Positions 4,793 through 6,585 of a stretch of 6,585 nucleotides of DNA are shown piece after piece. Position numbers and translations under genes: made by a program. The stretch's first letter is position 1; each line of letters opens with the position of its first letter. The notes beneath the pieces are model-generated. The model made no database searches. It saw nothing but the letters and a program-made list of their open reading frames with translations, and was not told the origin of the DNA. Where the stretch lies: contig JAGHSP010000222.1 in NCBI GenBank assembly GCA_018065815.1, positions 1 through 6,585 of the forward strand, in the 5' to 3' direction. This stretch comes from Candidatus Sodaliphilus limicaballi (GTDB taxonomy: Bacteria; Bacteroidota; Bacteroidia; Bacteroidales; Muribaculaceae).

Positions 4793-6496
4793 ATGACCAA
4801 ATTAACCCTTCGCTTTTTATCAATAGCAATAAGCGCATTGATAATATTGGTTAGCATCAATTCTTGCAATAACGATAAGCCTAAATATATTATAGGTGTA
4901 TCACAATGCTCGGAAGACTCATGGCGTGCCAAACTCCATGACGAGCTCGTCATGGCAACCTACTTTAACGAGGGGATTGAGTTACGCTTTACATCGGCTC
5001 ACGACGATAGCAGGTTACAGGAGCAACAAATTGACTCTTTAGTTCAATCGGGCATTGACCTGCTCATTGTATCGCCTAATCAAATTGACAACCTGAGCAA
5101 GTCGATTGACAAAGCATTTTCCAAAAATATCCCTGTGGTGCTGTATGATCGCAAGACCAACAATGAGAACTACACCGCCTTTATGGGAGCCGATAACTAC
5201 CTTATAGGTGAAATGATGGGGCAATATCTTGCATCACAGTTGGGAGGTAAGGGTAACATTGTGGAGATAGGAGGATTGAACGGATCGTCACCAGCACAAG
5301 AACGCCACGACGGATTTGTGAACGCACTGAGAAAGTTCCCTAACATGCAGGTGGTAGGTTATCAAAGTGGCGACTGGACCGAGGCATCGGGCGAGACTGC
5401 AATGCGTCGCATCTTAAAAGACTATGACGGGCGCATTGACGCTGTGTTTGGTGGCAACGACCGCATGGCTATAGGTGCAAGGCGTGCAATCACCGAGGAA
5501 CACCGTAACAATAGCAACATCCTATATTTGGGAGTGGATGCGCTCCCGTTTGAAAATGGTGGCATACGTCAAGTTGCCGACTCGCTGCTCACAGCATCGG
5601 CAATCTATCCCACCCACGGTGACGAACTGTTGCAACTTGCCATTGATATCCTTGAGGGAAAAACGGTTGCACGAGAGAAACTGATGAAGTCGAGCGTTGT
5701 CACTAGCGAGAATGCAAGGGTACTGCTACTACAACACGAGGAAATTGCTCGCAAAGCCGAATATCTGCAAAAGATGCACTCGCAAGCAAATTATTTGCAG
5801 GAATCAATCAAAAACCAGCAAACAGTAATTGGAGTGATTATGATTTTAATTCTAATCACTGCAACGCTGTTAGGCATCTCGATTAGAGGTTACCAAATCA
5901 AGCATAAACTCAACGAGAAATTGCGTGACAAGAATAACCAGTTGAAGGAAAGTGAGCAGCAACTCTATGATGCCAATAAGGAACTGTCGATGATTAATAA
6001 CCAGTTGCACGAAACCAATGAGCAACTGATGCACGAGAAAGAGATTGCCGAGCGTCAGCGCGACGAACTTGAAGAACAACGCGATAAAATTATAGAAATT
6101 TCGCTCAACCCCAAGAGCGCTAACATCGATACTACCGACGACGATGTTGTTGAGGACAACGAGAAACAATTCCGTCGCGAGAATGAGTTCCTTAACAAAT
6201 TTATTGCAATAGTTAACGAACATATTGCCGACCCCGACCTCTCGGTCGAGGAAATAGGCAATGCAATGTGCCTGTCGCGTGTGCAATTATATCGCAAGAT
6301 CAAAGCACTCACAGGCAGCTCTCCGGTTGAGAAAATACGCGAGGAACGATTGCGTCGCGCACATCAATTGCTTGCCGACTCGTCGCTCACAATATCAGAA
6401 ATTGCCTACCGAGTGGGATTCTCTTCACCCAGTTATTTCACCAAATGTTACAAAGATTTCTTTGGTAAATCGCCCACCGATGCCCAAAAATTATAA
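4793..6496 (+). CDS. Transmembrane sugar-sensing AraC-family regulator (periplasmic binding protein-TM-coiled coil-HTH)
   Basis: A 567-residue one-component membrane regulator. Residues 1-24 are a signal peptide or anchor; I22-N-S-C25 resembles a lipobox, though Asn is unusual there. Residues 32-300 are a type I periplasmic binding domain of the RbsB kind: LYDR (117-120), ERHDGF (170-175), GGNDRMAIGA (220-229) and LGVDA (246-250). By analogy D119, R120, R171, N222 and D249 are the sugar contacts. A short helix precedes one membrane span (344-364), and basic residues after it place the rest in the cytoplasm. A coiled coil (about 368-436) and an acidic linker lead to an AraC domain (about 465-567) with both helix-turn-helix units (483-508 and 532-557). 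Histidine kinase and receiver domains of Bacteroides hybrid regulators are absent. GC is visibly lower than in its neighbours. A stop at 4787-4789 fixes the ATG. Targets are unseen, probably sugar-use genes. Confidence 0.9.
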   Translation: MTKLTLRFLSIAISALIILVSINSCNNDKPKYIIGVSQCSEDSWRAKLHDELVMATYFNEGIELRFTSAHDDSRLQEQQIDSLVQSGIDLLIVSPNQIDNLSKSIDKAFSKNIPVVLYDRKTNNENYTAFMGADNYLIGEMMGQYLASQLGGKGNIVEIGGLNGSSPAQERHDGFVNALRKFPNMQVVGYQSGDWTEASGETAMRRILKDYDGRIDAVFGGNDRMAIGARRAITEEHRNNSNILYLGVDALPFENGGIRQVADSLLTASAIYPTHGDELLQLAIDILEGKTVAREKLMKSSVVTSENARVLLLQHEEIARKAEYLQKMHSQANYLQESIKNQQTVIGVIMILILITATLLGISIRGYQIKHKLNEKLRDKNNQLKESEQQLYDANKELSMINNQLHETNEQLMHEKEIAERQRDELEEQRDKIIEISLNPKSANIDTTDDDVVEDNEKQFRRENEFLNKFIAIVNEHIADPDLSVEEIGNAMCLSRVQLYRKIKALTGSSPVEKIREERLRRAHQLLADSSLTISEIAYRVGFSSPSYFTKCYKDFFGKSPTDAQKL

Positions 6497-6523
6497 ATAT
6501 CACATTTGAAAAATTGTAACATT

Positions 6524-6562
6524 AACTCCTAAATTTGTTTCCTCGTAACGAATTTAGGAGTT
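6524..6562 (+). terminator. Stem-loop terminator after the regulator gene
   Basis: aactcctaaatt (6524-6535) pairs perfectly with aatttaggagtt (6551-6562). The stem extends inward by a G-U and three Watson-Crick pairs (6536-6539 with 6547-6550), leaving a 7-nt loop. A T-rich tract follows from 6563. It starts 27 nt after the regulator stop codon. On the other strand the stem is followed by caattttt, so it could act in both directions. Confidence 0.75.
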
Positions 6563-6585
6563 GTTGTATCATTATTATATATTAT

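Overview
The window looks like a chromosomal segment from a gut-type member of the Bacteroidales (Bacteroides, Prevotella or Muribaculaceae-like; I cannot fix the genus). Three things point there. The genes have no Shine-Dalgarno sequences but A/T-rich leaders. The best promoter has a TAnnTTTG -7 box. The last gene joins a periplasmic sugar-binding domain to a C-terminal AraC domain across the membrane, a layout close to the hybrid two-component regulators of that order. All five convincing genes lie on the plus strand.

Layout. Positions 1-816 hold no credible gene. The stretch contains a 24-bp direct repeat, several hairpins, low-complexity motifs of 8-9 base period and, at its right end, a promoter for ispE. 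Next come ispE (817-1638, isoprenoid precursor kinase), grpE (1701-2279, nucleotide exchange factor of DnaK) and dnaJ (2297-3472, J-protein co-chaperone). grpE and dnaJ are 17 nt apart and surely co-transcribed; ispE is 62 nt upstream and probably joins them. dnaK is not in the window. A second non-coding stretch (3473-3843) again carries short hairpins, a strong GC-rich stem-loop and low-complexity motifs related to those at the left end. It is followed by an RluA-family pseudouridine synthase (3844-4749) and, 43 nt later, by a 567-residue regulator (4793-6496). That regulator has a periplasmic RbsB-like binding domain, one transmembrane helix, a cytoplasmic coiled coil and an AraC DNA-binding domain. 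A good stem-loop terminator closes the window.

How the genes work together. ispE, grpE and dnaJ are housekeeping genes for the MEP pathway and the Hsp70 cycle; their linkage is positional rather than metabolic. The regulator is the most distinctive gene. It appears to read a periplasmic sugar-like ligand and pass the signal across the membrane to its own DNA-binding domain, with no kinase or receiver in between. Its target genes are probably beyond the right edge and cannot be seen. The other notable feature is the set of short repeats and palindromes shared by the two intergenic regions, including a GTCC-N4-GGAC hairpin family present three times.
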